A DNA stretch of 64,000 nt from Hydrangea macrophylla (lineage: Eukaryota; Streptophyta; Magnoliopsida; Cornales; Hydrangeaceae). A program made the position numbers and the translations under genes. The stretch spans positions 67,256,010 to 67,320,009 of the forward strand of contig CM066983.1 of the NCBI GenBank assembly GCA_033977485.1, in the 5' to 3' direction. The notes under the pieces are model-generated. The model worked only from the letters and a program-made list of their open reading frames with translations. It did not search any database and had not been told where the DNA came from. Of the stretch, positions 31,441 to 42,049 are shown one piece after another. Each line of letters starts with the position of its first letter. Position 1 is the stretch's first letter.

Positions 31441-32463
31441 ATGGCGACTCTGGAATTCCTCCTCTCTCTCATCATCTTCTCTCGATTCTCTCTCTCCTCT
31501 GCCTTCTCTCCCGAGACCTTCCTCGACGCCTCCGACACTCTCTCTCAGTCCGGCTACGAAGCCATGGCTCTCACTCTCGAGCTCATCTCACAAACCCTAA
31601 CCATCCAATTCCGATCACCTTCCGCCACCGTCTTCTCTCCGCCGGACTCCTCCTTCTCCAAATCTGGCCAGCCTTCTCTCTCTCTCCTTCAATTCCACTT
31701 CTCTCCCCTCTCTCTCTCCTCCGAAACCCTCCGTTCACTCCCCCCAGGAACCAAAGTTCCGACGATGTCCCCCGGACTTTCGTTGATCGTCACCAACTCA
31801 GATTCCGACGAACAAATTTCGCTAAATAACGTGAAGATCACGAAATCTCCGATCTACACCAACGGATCGTTGATTATATTCGGAATCGAAGACTTCTTCG
31901 ATCCGAATTTCAACCTTCTTTCACCAATTCAAAGCCCTAATCTCGACTCCGAATGCGTTGTGTCTGGTTATCAATTTTACGGCGAAGCTTCTGAGAGACT
32001 GAGATCGATAGGATACTCTACGATCCCTTCGTTTCTCGACTTGCAATTGCCGCGACTCGATCGCAACAATATGATGTTCACACTGTTCGCTCCTGTAGAC
32101 GAAGCGATCAAGGGACGAATTCGTAATTTCACTGATTATCCTTCTCTGTTTCTTCGCCATGTCCTTCCTTGTAGGCTTTCGTGGACAGATCTGGTTAATC
32201 TGAGAAACGGAACTATGTTACAGACATCAATGGAGGGGTTTTCAGTGAAAATCACTCAATCAGATGGAAAATTGTTGTTGAATGAAGTTGAAATTGCATA
32301 TGGAGATGTGTATAACAGCGAATGGCTCGTAGTTCATGGTCTTCGGAAAATGCTAACATTACCGAAGAGTTCAGATCATGAAGATAGAAGCAACAGTGCA
32401 TTGAATCTCTCTGCATTGGATCGAATTAAGGTTCTCTTCAGTTACCTGTTTTTGTCACTCTGA
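31441..32463 (+). CDS. Fasciclin-like arabinogalactan protein (FLA19/20/21 type)
   Basis: An intact single-exon gene of 340 residues. Fasciclin-like proteins are secreted cell-wall or surface adhesion proteins. Residues 1-20 (MATLEFLLSLIIFSRFSLSS) are a signal peptide. A first FAS1-like region spans about 28-150 (ATVFSPPDSSF at 62-72, LPPGTKVPT at 100-107). The second spans about 178-306, with the FAS1 boxes TLFAPVDEA (214-222), FLRHVLPCRL (237-246) and VVHGL (297-301). N-glycosylation sequons include NGS (141), NFT (229) and NGT (256). No proline-rich arabinogalactan stretch or C-terminal GPI signal is obvious, which fits the atypical FLA19-21 subgroup. The start is the only ATG before the signal peptide. 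The last residues (FSYLFLSL) could be intron read-through if a splice site exists near 32430. Confidence 0.9.
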   Translation: MATLEFLLSLIIFSRFSLSSAFSPETFLDASDTLSQSGYEAMALTLELISQTLTIQFRSPSATVFSPPDSSFSKSGQPSLSLLQFHFSPLSLSSETLRSLPPGTKVPTMSPGLSLIVTNSDSDEQISLNNVKITKSPIYTNGSLIIFGIEDFFDPNFNLLSPIQSPNLDSECVVSGYQFYGEASERLRSIGYSTIPSFLDLQLPRLDRNNMMFTLFAPVDEAIKGRIRNFTDYPSLFLRHVLPCRLSWTDLVNLRNGTMLQTSMEGFSVKITQSDGKLLLNEVEIAYGDVYNSEWLVVHGLRKMLTLPKSSDHEDRSNSALNLSALDRIKVLFSYLFLSL

Positions 32464-33252
32464 TTGAATCCATGGCCGTCTCTGGTTGTTTCAGGTGAGA
32501 TATGCATATATAGTTTCTGTGAAACTTGCTCTATTTCAGAATGAATCAGAAGCATTTGATTGTCCTGATTGGCCATATATTTTTTCTGCATATTCTGAAA
32601 GATTGTTGTGATTACCAAATTTGATTTCTAAATGATTTCTCAGTTGGTACCACCAATCAATCACATAGAACCATTTGAAAATTAAATTTGAGAATCTTAC
32701 CATTTAGCATTCAGACTTTCAGTTCAGACTTTCAGTTCATCCATGAAAGTTAAGAGTCTGAGAGCCCGTGTGGGTAAGCTGAAAAATAGAAATTAAGTGA
32801 TGAATTTTGAATTTTGAGACAAAAAGTGATTATTTTGTAAAATGTAAGTGTTTGGATTAGTTTAAGATTTCTGCACTTAAACAAACTAGCTGAAAAATTA
32901 AGCTAAAAAATAATCTGAGAAAAGTTGTTTGTTTTTCAAGCAATTACTTATTTCACTTTTAAGTTGTTAAAAAACAAAAATATCTGAAAACAAAAGAGTT
33001 GAATAATAATTACTTCTTGTACTTTTGGTCATTTTATAGAAACAATCACTCTTTTTATATTGTTCGCCAAACACTTTTATTTTTTAAATGATGAATATTT
33101 CAACTAACCCAAATACCTAAATGCTCAATAATTCATCACTTAATATTTTAGTACTTAATATTTCTTTATTCTTTATTCTTTAGCTCCACAAACAGTACAG
33201 GATTTTGAAATTCTTTCCACTCACATTTTCTTCGTATAGCTTGGTTCTAGTA
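32464..33252. other. Spacer downstream of FLA
   Basis: Contains the FLA 3' flank and, from about 32760 to 33180, AT-rich sequence with AAGTGATGAATTTTGAATTT and AATTCATCACTTAATATTTT arms that suggest an old inverted-repeat element. No exon is seen. Confidence 0.4.
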
Positions 33253-33260
33253 TCTACAAC

Positions 33261-34220
33261 CACGGGCGTATCCAGAAATTTTATTAAGTGGGTACCAATT
33301 AGGGACTTAGGCTATGCGGGGGTTTGGGGGCAACAGCCTCGAGGCGATATTTTTTTTGTTTACTTAACCATAATTATGTGTAGAATTGATTTTATATCTA
33401 AAATGTTCTAATACCACCATACAATTTTTAATACAACCTTTTTATTTAAAATTTTTAGTAGTTTTTGGTTACATTTTCAGTGAAGTTGTATATTATCAAA
33501 CGAACTGAAAAAAAAAATACAATGCTAAAATTTTTCATTGATAGAACTTTATTGGGTTATCAAACAAACCCTTAGGTATGTTTGATAAGTCTGAAAATTA
33601 AGTATTGTATTTTAAGTACTGAAAATTTTAAGCCATTAAATTTGCAAAACTAAAAGAGTAATATTTGGGACACAACCTTCATACAACTTTCATACAACCT
33701 CTTCAAAAGATGTGTCTATCTCTCTCATGTGATGTCACTGGACCCCACAGTGACACAGGAAAGAGATAGACACATCTTTTGGGGAGGTTGTATGAAAGTT
33801 GTATGAAGGTTGTGCCCCAAGTATTACCCAAACTAAAAATAGTGTTTCAAGTATTGAAATAGACAGCATTCATCAGTGAGTATTTTCAATAGATAGATAG
33901 ATAGTAGGGTTTCCTAAGCAATATTTATAAAGCAAGGGGTACCAAATTAGTTTTTCAAAAAAAGAGAAGAAATAAATTGAGAGATAGATAGTGAAGTTTC
34001 CTAAGCAATATTTATAAAACAAGGGGCTGAAAATAAAAATCAGTTTTTCAAAAAAAACAAAAAGGGGACTAGGTGCTTCGAACCCGGGAAATTTAGGTTG
34101 AAAGAAGTGTAACCACCCACTAGGGCAGCCATGTCTTCATCAACGTAAGTGTAGAAATATTATAATGTACAAGTTCAGTGGGTACCATGGTACCCACTGG
34201 TGCTCATGTAGCTACCCCTG
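33261..34220. mobile_element. 960-bp non-autonomous hAT element with nested insertion
   Basis: The ends are CACGGGCGTATCCAGAAATT and, inverted, CAGGGGTAGCTACATGAGCA, both followed inward by AGTGGGTACC. A perfect 8-bp direct repeat TCTACAAC lies at 33253-33260 and 34221-34228. It contains the MITE at 33656-33829 and a relative of the 18826/22172 repeat. No transposase frame is present. Confidence 0.78.
33656..33829. mobile_element. 174-bp Mutator-type MITE (GRGTAAT family)
   Basis: The ends are GAGTAATATTTGGGACACAA and its inverse ending AAGTATTACCC. A perfect 9-bp direct repeat AAACTAAAA lies at 33647-33655 and 33830-33838. It is inserted in a repeat copy inside the hAT element. Confidence 0.85.
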
Positions 34221-34228
34221 TCTACAAC

Positions 34229-35460
34229 TGGTCTTTCTAAACAACTGGCTCTATGTGCTTATGGCATTATTGTAGTTTGTAAGAAACCCAAACCCAACAC
34301 AACACACCTACTCTGTTCCATCTTACTGAAAATTCTGTTAGGGTTTGTTTGTTTTGCGAATTTCTTAAAGTAAAAGAAGGGATCATCTATGATACATTCT
34401 AGTGATTTAAGGTGTCTGTATATACATTCCAAATAGGTCTATAATTTTGTAACTTAGGTTCCAACATATTGTAAGTAGCTCCCCAAGTAATTTTCTGGTT
34501 ACAAATTTTGGGACCAAAAAACCACTAAGATGCATGTATCATTGAATTTTCCGTAAAAGAAAAGGGAAAGGAAACAAGAAGGAACATTAGTTCTTTACAT
34601 TTTCTCGTGTTTTTCATGCTTAAATAACAATAGAAGTTATAAATCATACGCTTAAATAATAGTGAAAGTTATTATCAAAATATGATTATAACTTACGAGA
34701 AAAAAAAGAGAGAGAGACAAAAGTAACAAATTTCAAAAAATTAATTTATTTCCTGATGTATTTTAGTTCTTTCAATTTCCATCACTATTTTCCTGAGTAG
34801 GATAGAAGAGGAGAAGAAATGAGTAGAATCACTTATTTGGTAAGATGGAATTGGAGGGATTACTCTTTTTCCGGGCCACTAATTTCAATCCGTAGATTGG
34901 GAGTGAGAAAAAACTTTCCTCCTCTTTTAACACTTTGGCCCTTAAAAAATGTAAATTTTATTTATTTTATTTATTTATTATTTTTTTAATGTCAGTGTAT
35001 ATTGTAAAATGTAAATTTTTTTTTTTCAATTTTCTTAACCCCTTATTTACGGACGGAAATTCCTTCCTTTCCCAAGATAGCATGTTAACTAACTTTTGTT
35101 TAACGGTAAATGGATGCATTATGAAGTCCTATACATTATCTAGGGAACTTTAATGATATGCCTTTGTAGATATGTTTGTATACTTGTATCATACACATGC
35201 TAATTTGGTGTCAAGATGATGTTACTTATATGATATATCCCAAAATATGTAGCATTGTCTCAAAGTTTGGAAACTTTGAAAACCACTTTGCTTTTTTAAA
35301 ATCAAAGTGGCTTTTAAAGTTGACACATTTGAGACTAAGCCACAATATTTTACTACCCAAAATCACTAACATCTATAATACAACTAAAACTACTGAGATG
35401 TATCATAGAATATTCCCCATTATGAAATACGAGGCTTGGTTGAATATTCTCTATTCTTTA
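34229..35460. other. Gene-free spacer
   Basis: AT-rich sequence with no recognisable exon. The open frames 34935-35153 and 35176-35640 are low complexity or run into the MITE at 35503 and are not called. Confidence 0.4.
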
Positions 35461-35462
35461 CA

Positions 35463-35504
<42 letters not shown>

Positions 35505-35710
35505 TAATGTTAGATGCACAACAAAATGCGTAACCCTGCTTAAAATTGTTGGACTTCGTGCTGAAAAAGCTGTACATTCCTTTTTTTTTTTGTATCTTTT
35601 TTTGTGTACAGACTTTTCAGCACAAAGTCCAACAATTTAAAACAGGGTTGTGCATTTGATTGTGCATTTTGTTGTGCATCTAGCATTACATATATATATA
35701 TATATATATA
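35461..35710. mobile_element. MITE in an (AT)n/(AG)n tract (TTTTCAGCACAA family, copy 1)
   Basis: The arms TAATGTTAGATGCACAACAA and TTGTTGTGCATCTAGCATTA enclose GTTGGACTTCGTGCTGAAAA and TTTTCAGCACAAAGTCCAAC. It is flanked by (AT)n on both sides with (AG)n on the left. A relative is at 61591-61790. Confidence 0.65.
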
Positions 35711-36059
35711 GGTTTAGTAATTAGCATGCAGTCATGCAGTCATGCAGACGCAGAAATCAGAGTGAATGGAATATATTGGCAAATGAGTAATTCAAATGCC
35801 TTGCATGCAACGAAAGAATTATTATAAGGGCATGAAAAACATGTAATTATTTCAAATACATAAGAAAATCTCCCATAAGTTGGATATGGTCAATTTTTTC
35901 AATCAAATTGTTGGTCCGAGGAGAAGATCACATTGAAACTTAATTGAAGGTGTACGTGAAACTAAATTGATAAGGTTTAGGGACCAAAGTGGCATATGCT
36001 CCAAATTAGAATGGTAAAAAAAACTAGTACAATTTATAAACTATTTTTGTTGCATGTTA

Positions 36060-36557
36060 GAGCATCCACAGTGGGTGATGTATACAACAAACTTAAGCGC
36101 AGTGTGGACGGGGAACGCTTGCAGTGGGTCGATCATACAATAGCGTACAATACTGAAACTTAAGGAAACTTAAGTTTAATGTACCGCTAAGTTCAGCTAT
36201 TGTACAAGGCTGACGGCACAATGAGAGCCGTGAGGCTCCAAACGGCACACATTGAACCGTGTGTGTGATATCACACGGCACACATTGTGCCGTGTGAAGT
36301 TATAATGTTTCTCACGGCTAAATGTGTGCCGTGAGCCATTTATATATAAAAATGAGGCAACTTGGTGTACAAACTGTAATGTTTCACGCGGCAAACATTG
36401 TGCCGCCTACTCTCACACGGCACAATGTATGCCGTTTGATATCTCACACGGCCTTTTCCTTACCGTTTGAACACAAAACCATTGCGAGTGTTTTTGATCG
36501 GTACACTAAACTTAACAAACATCAGCCTTAAGTTTACTATACCCAATGTGGATGCTC
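36060..36557. mobile_element. 498-bp Tourist-like MITE with CACGGCACACATTG repeats
   Basis: The ends are GAGCATCCACAGTGGG and CCCAATGTGGATGCTC. The direct repeat TTA lies at 36057-36059 and 36558-36560, as for PIF/Harbinger elements. The middle (36205-36480) repeats CACGGCACACATTGTGCCGT-like palindromic words four or more times. Confidence 0.65.
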
Positions 36558-36560
36558 TTA

Positions 36561-38170
36561 TGAAAGAGTGTTGCCTGTGTAGGTTTTGAATGACAGTAAT
36601 GACAATAAGGATAAGCCCTTCAACTATTGCTTTCATCATACTTTTTGGAGCATTGCTATAAGCCTATAACTGGCATTTAGCTTTTGCATTCCGTTGAAGA
36701 GGTGTCCTAGGATACTATTATGTTTTGGTATTGCCAACATGGCAGAGGATCAACCATTCTCACTGGAAACAAGAGAATATCTTTTCTTTTAGAATTTGCT
36801 ATTACAACACACGTGCAAGCATATAGCAATTTTGGTACCATAATTATTGTCAAAAGAAAAATGTTAAGTACACTAGTTTGGGACAATTAAATGATTTATT
36901 TGTTGATGCATCAGTGGCAATTTTAAAATAAAATCTAACTAAAGTTTTTAAATTTGTTTACTAATTACAGAAATCAACATCAAATGGTAAACAATTTAAT
37001 TAGGTGTACCAAACTAGTGTATCTAGCATTGCTCTTGCCAAAATATAGGGGTTTTTTTTTTTAATAATCGAGAGTATCTTAGCCAAAATATAATGACATT
37101 TACCCGTTAAGATACGCTAGAGAGGTGTTTTGTAAGATCAATGCTAATTTTTTTTTTTGCTGCGAGGAAATGCTCTAGTCCGTGTTTGTATTATGGACAT
37201 GATTATCTATCATCTTCACTATTAGTGGCCCATATAGCTGACTAATAGTACCCCCCATGGGATAAACAGTGACCCGTATAGGAGATTAATTTGTTAAAAT
37301 AGATAAGTAGTCCCTACATTTTGGCCTATCTAAAACCGGAGTATCTAATTAATATGGACAATAAGTCCAGTCTTGTCCCAATCTCGCAAAACAAACATGA
37401 CCTTAAAGCCTTATTTAGCTGGTTAGATAAAATTGTCGGATATGATATGATAAAATAGGTCGGATATGATAGTAATCATGTTGGAGAAGTTGTTATGTTC
37501 CGCGTTTGGAAGGTGTTGGATAAAACTGTCAGATAAGCTATTATATCCCAATCTTGTGTTTGGTCATGCCTGGATATAAGTTTCGGATAATAACTAAATT
37601 ATTGATATTTAACTCCAAAAAAAAAATTGAAAAAAAGGAGATATGGTAATAAAAAAGAAAGTTTTTTATTTTTGTTTTTGTATAAAAGCAGATCTAAAAA
37701 AAGAAGAAGTAAGATTTGAATTTTAAAAAGAAAAAAAAGAAAAAAAAAGCAGATATGAAAAAAAGAAGGAAAAATAAAGTCACTTTGTCCCACGAAGCTA
37801 TTTCAAACTTCTGATAAAAAGTCACTTTGGGATTAAGTTATCCTCTGGATTGTGCCACCAAACGTCGAGTAGAATAAAAGTTAGCCTATTCCAAATTATT
37901 ATCCTGCCTGCAAAATGAGACTTAAGTGTAAACTTTCAAATCCTAGGATAAACGAAAATTGCCTAAGCATATGAGGTAATAAAATACAAAGGGCCATGGT
38001 TCTCAAATGATAAGAGTTGGACCACCCAAAAATTTTCAAACCAAAGTGCAACTGCTAAACTTGCTAACGGAGCAAGATGTAATGACCAAAATTTCCTCAA
38101 ATGTTCATAGCAGCGTGAATATCAAAAGCTGGTTACTTCAATTTATTTAGAGAGAAACCTATAGCTTTAG
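36561..38170. other. Gene-free spacer
   Basis: No exon is recognised. The stretch 37180-37395 starts TCCGTGTTTGTATTATGGAC and ends AAAACAAACATGACC, suggestive of a MITE. 37400-37940 contains several TCGGATATGATA and GGATAA words. The minus-strand frame 37599-37793 is poly-A-derived. Confidence 0.4.
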
Positions 38171-38173
38171 ATA

Positions 38174-38301
38174 GGGGTGTTCACGGACTGACCGAAACCA
38201 ATTCGATCGAACTGAACTGATCGATCAATTTTTAAAATATTACTCTAAGCTAAAAACCAAATCGAACTCGACCAAAAACCGACCGATGAACACCCCTAGT
38301 T
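38174..38301. mobile_element. 128-bp hAT-type MITE
   Basis: The ends TAGGGGTGTTCACGGACTGA and GACCGATGAACACCCCTA mirror each other. The flanking octamers GCTTTAGA and GTTTCTGA agree only in part, so the target duplication is uncertain. Confidence 0.55.
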
Positions 38302-38403
38302 TCTGATTGGGTAAGAAAGAACCTTTGATATTTTCTAGGGTTTTCTTGGTACATGTCGTGTGCTAGACCTATAGTAAATCACTTATGACTTATCTCCCCT
38401 TTA

Positions 38404-38787
38404 GATTATCTCCAATGGGCATGCTATACCTCATGCTATTGTCAAATTATAGCATCACCTTCAAAAAATTCCTCTCCAATAGCAAGCCAAAGTTCAGCCA
38501 AATTATAGCATTGCTATGTCCTGTGCCAAATTTGACATGATCTTTAGCATTGTAATAATTTGGCATGACATTTGGCATACCATCGAAGCAGTATTTTTGG
38601 AGAGTCAAGCTATAATTTAGCATGCAAACAAGGCAATACCTTAACTTTGTCAAATACAAAGAAATGAAACATTTCAATTGGCATATACCATTAGAGCACG
38701 TGTGATAAAATATAGCATTTAATACTATAGCAATATCAAAATTTAGGTTTGACATAGAGAAAATAACATTTACCATTGTAGATGCTC
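38404..38787. mobile_element. 384-bp Tourist-like MITE
   Basis: The ends are GATTATCTCCAATGG (a degenerate GAGCATC start) and CCATTGTAGATGCTC. The direct repeat TTA lies at 38401-38403 and 38788-38790. The interior repeats AAATTATAGCAT and ATTTGGCAT. The 127-codon minus frame across it is not a gene. Confidence 0.6.
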
Positions 38788-39373
38788 TTAATGTGACTTT
38801 TAGGAACAAACGATGCATTTTATCCTTCAAATTAGTACAACTCTAGTGTAAAATTGTTAATTTGGATGAAAAACTCAAAGTTACACATAGGATAGGTGAA
38901 AATTGGTGAAACCACGAGGATGTAATAAGTGTATTTTGACACCTATTTTTGTTTCCTCCTTTTTAAATGGATCTGTACAAAGCTCCTGATTTTTGGGGAA
39001 GTGTAAAAATCACTGTTTTGAGAAGTCAGGATTTTTGGCTTCTCCAAGTGGACATTCTGAAGATGTATTTTTTGTCAAGAAATTCATTCCTAAACCTCAC
39101 CAAATGGATTTCACTCCTGTAAAATGTACTTCTTCTAGAAGTCCATTCCCCAATGTTTCTAAACATCCTTGTAATAAAAGTGTATTTTTACCCCTATTTT
39201 TTTTTTGGGAAATTGTTATCGGTACTCCAAAAGTTATCATTGGCAATCCATAGTACCACCATATGCAACGCACGTAGTACTATGCAATTAATGTACTGCA
39301 TGGAGTGCAAATAAGCATGCCCTTTTTTTTGGGGGGTGGGGGTTGGGTTTCCTTTCTCCTTTATTAAATGAAT

Positions 39374-39545
39374 GGGTAATACTTGGGGCACACCCAAAGA
39401 CACAACTTTTGGGACACAACCTAAGATATGTGCTTATCTCTCTTGTGTTACTGTGGGGTCCAGTGACATTACAGGAGAGATATAGACATATCTTTTGAGT
39501 TGTATCCTAAAAGTTGTGTCTTTGGGTGTGTCCCAATCTTTACTC
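39374..39545. mobile_element. 172-bp Mutator-type MITE (GRGTAAT family)
   Basis: The ends are GGGTAATACTTGGGGCACAC and GTGTGTCCCAATCTTTACTC. The flanking 9-mers TAAATGAAT (39365-39373) and TAAATGGAT (39546-39554) differ at one base. The arms carry CAAAGACACAACTTTTGGGA as in the half copy at 22796. Confidence 0.78.
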
Positions 39546-39614
39546 TAAATGGATTTGTAACATGAGTTAGGTAATGAGCCCATTGGGCATACCAGTTGAC
39601 ATGCAATAATAAGA

Positions 39615-39990
39615 AATGTTTGTATTACAAGTACAAAGGTTCCTTACCTTAGGTATTAAAATTCCTTATCATGGGTACAAAGCTCTCTTACCACAGATAC
39701 AAAAATGTCACACGTACAAAGTTTTCTTATCATGCATACAAAACTCTCTTACCATAAGTACAAAGATTTCTTACCACCATTAAAACCACTAGTGGTTTTA
39801 ATTTGGTACAAAGATTTCTTATAAGGATACAATATTTTGCTACCTTGGTACAAACATTCCTTATATGAGTGCAATGTTTTCTTATCAAGTACATACATTT
39901 CTAAAAATTGTCAATTTTTACATTGGTACAAGCATTTGTTATAAAATGTACAAACATTTATTACCCTAGTACAAAGATTTCTTGCCACTG
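39615..39990. repeat. Degenerate tandem array (GTACAAAGATTTCTTACCA units)
   Basis: About 14 imperfect 20-30 bp units with the core TACAAAGNTTTCTTACC. No coding potential. Similar in style, not in sequence, to the 19.1-20.6 kb array. Confidence 0.55.
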
Positions 39991-40009
39991 CATGTCAAGT
40001 GTTTGGTTG

Positions 40010-40389
40010 TACTAGGGGTGCAAGTCAGACGGAATGGATCGGAAATAGGTATTTCAGAAAAATTCTGAAAATTTCGGAATTCCAAATGTGTTTCGATTTC
40101 AATTCCGATTTCGAAAATTCGGGATTTTCATTTTCCATTCTGATTATGAATTTTCAAAATTTTCAAAATTCAGAAAATTTCGAAAAATTTTCGGAATAAT
40201 TCAAAAAAATTTCGAAAATTTTTTGGCATATTTTCTGAATTTTTGGAATTCTCTAAATAATTCCAATTCGAATTTTTTTCCTTTTTTTTTTCTTTAGGAA
40301 TTTTCGAAATTCGGAATGTATTTTAAGTTTCCAAAATTGGAATTTTCAGAATGGAATCAATTGAAATTTCCGTTCCAAGTTACACCACT
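40010..40389. mobile_element. hAT-type MITE rich in GGAATTTTCGAAA words
   Basis: The left end is TAGGGGTGCAAGTCAGACGG and the right end CCAAGTTACACCACTA. The flanks GGTTGTAC and GATTGTAG agree at 6 of 8 bases. The interior is made of TTCGGAATTTTC and AAAATTTTCAAAATT repeats. Frames across it are phenylalanine-rich low complexity. Confidence 0.5.
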
Positions 40390-40604
40390 AGATTGTAGTA
40401 TTGTACCATACAACCAAGAATTCTCTGACCTAGTGTTGCCCTTATCATCCGACGTCCACGCGCTTCTGGATAGATATCATATCAAGACGAGCAAGTAATG
40501 CTCATTTCATTTCCACAACAAAGAAAATACAAATCCCCAAATCAACTACCGATATTTTAGGCATCCATGACTGCATGACTCCTTCATTTTTGCGTATATA
40601 GATA

Positions 40605-41596
40605 GGCTGGCGATAAATGCACCTTCATTTTTTAATTAGGGCACCTAAATTTAAGTTAAAAATTCAGTTTTTTTACCTTTTACTTTAATCAGTAAGGGCA
40701 CCTAACTTATTTTACTATATATTATAGCTTAACTATATTTTACACCCTCTTAGTTTACCCTTTATGTTAATTTGGTCCCTGCATGTCATTCTAGTCCATG
40801 TAGTTTCATATGTGTGTTATTTTAGTCCCTCAAACACTTTTTGTGACAAAATTTTTACTTTCAGTGACAAAATTATTCATCACTAAAGGATTTACTTGAC
40901 ACACTTATGAACCTACATGGACTAAAGTGACAGTTTCTAAATTACAGGGATCAAACTACAGGGACAGGCACAGGCACAACACACATAATTAGGTATAATA
41001 TATTTTCATAAATATTATAAAATTAAAAGATATTCAAAGAATAATAATAATAAATTTGGTACTTGTAATAGTGTTACTTGCAATTATAGAGTTTAATAAC
41101 AGTTGAACTTACTAGTAATCATTCTTTTAGTGCAAGACACTTTTAGTTTTTATGGCTTCGTTAATTGATATATAGATATCATAAGACTATTAGATTATAC
41201 AGGAAAAACGATGTGGCAGCTAAATTGCGACAAGTATAAATCTGGAATAAATACGACCCATGCCACACACACACGTAAACATAATTTCACTTTTAGCGTC
41301 ACTGAAAGTAAAAAATTTGTCACAAAAAATTTGTCACTAAAAGTAAAAAATTTGTCACAAAAAGTGTTTTGAGGGACTAAACTGACACACTTATAAAATT
41401 ACAGGGACTAGAATGACATACAAGGACCAAATTGACATAAAGGGCAAACTAAGAGGGTGTAAAATATAGTTAAGCCTATAATATATAATAAAATAAGTGA
41501 GGTGCCCTTACTAATTAAAGTAAAAAATAAAAAATTAATTTTTTAACTTAAATTTAGATGCCTAATTAAAAAATGAAGGTGTCTTTATCGCCAACC
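40605..41596. mobile_element. 992-bp Mutator-like element with about 260-bp TIRs
   Basis: The ends GGCTGGCGATAAATGCACCT and its inverse finishing TTTATCGCCAACC are alignable to about 40865 and 41335 (ACCCTCTTAGTTTACCCTTT, TTGGTCCCTGCATGTCATTC). A perfect 9-bp direct repeat ATATAGATA lies at 40596-40604 and 41597-41605. The unique core (about 470 bp) has no transposase and no recognisable captured gene. Confidence 0.82.
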
Positions 41597-42049
41597 ATAT
41601 AGATAATGTCTAAATATAAAACAAATTCAAATTAATTTCTAATTAAAATAGATAAAGGTTACAATGGTAATAAAAAAAAATAGTAAAATACCTAATCCTA
41701 ATCTGTAAATTCATTAAGAGATTAATTTCATAACTACTTAATTTAATTGGACGTAATATAATAACGGCACTATAAAGGACTAAACAATATTTTTTTATTT
41801 TTTTTGTTTCTCAAATAAATGGATCTGTACCCTGGTCCATGAGTTTGGTAATGGGCCCACTCTACGCGCTTGACGCTTCTGGATAGATATCATATCAGGA
41901 CGAGCAAACAATAATGGGATATTAGGTCATAGACCCCTTAAAATTATGTGTTTTAATAAAAAACCCACGTTTTTTGCAGTTTTATGAAAAGCCCCTCGCT
42001 ACTTTTCGTATTTGGTAAAAAGCCCCTCCGCTCACAGCTTATGTTATAT

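Noticed and set aside
34070..34145. tRNA-like phrase (TTCGAACCCGGG)
   Set aside because: It resembles a T-loop, but no acceptor stem, D-arm or anticodon arm can be formed. It is part of a hAT element that carries such wording.
35176..35640. 154-codon plus frame
   Set aside because: It runs through (AT)n, (AG)n and a MITE arm. No domain is visible.
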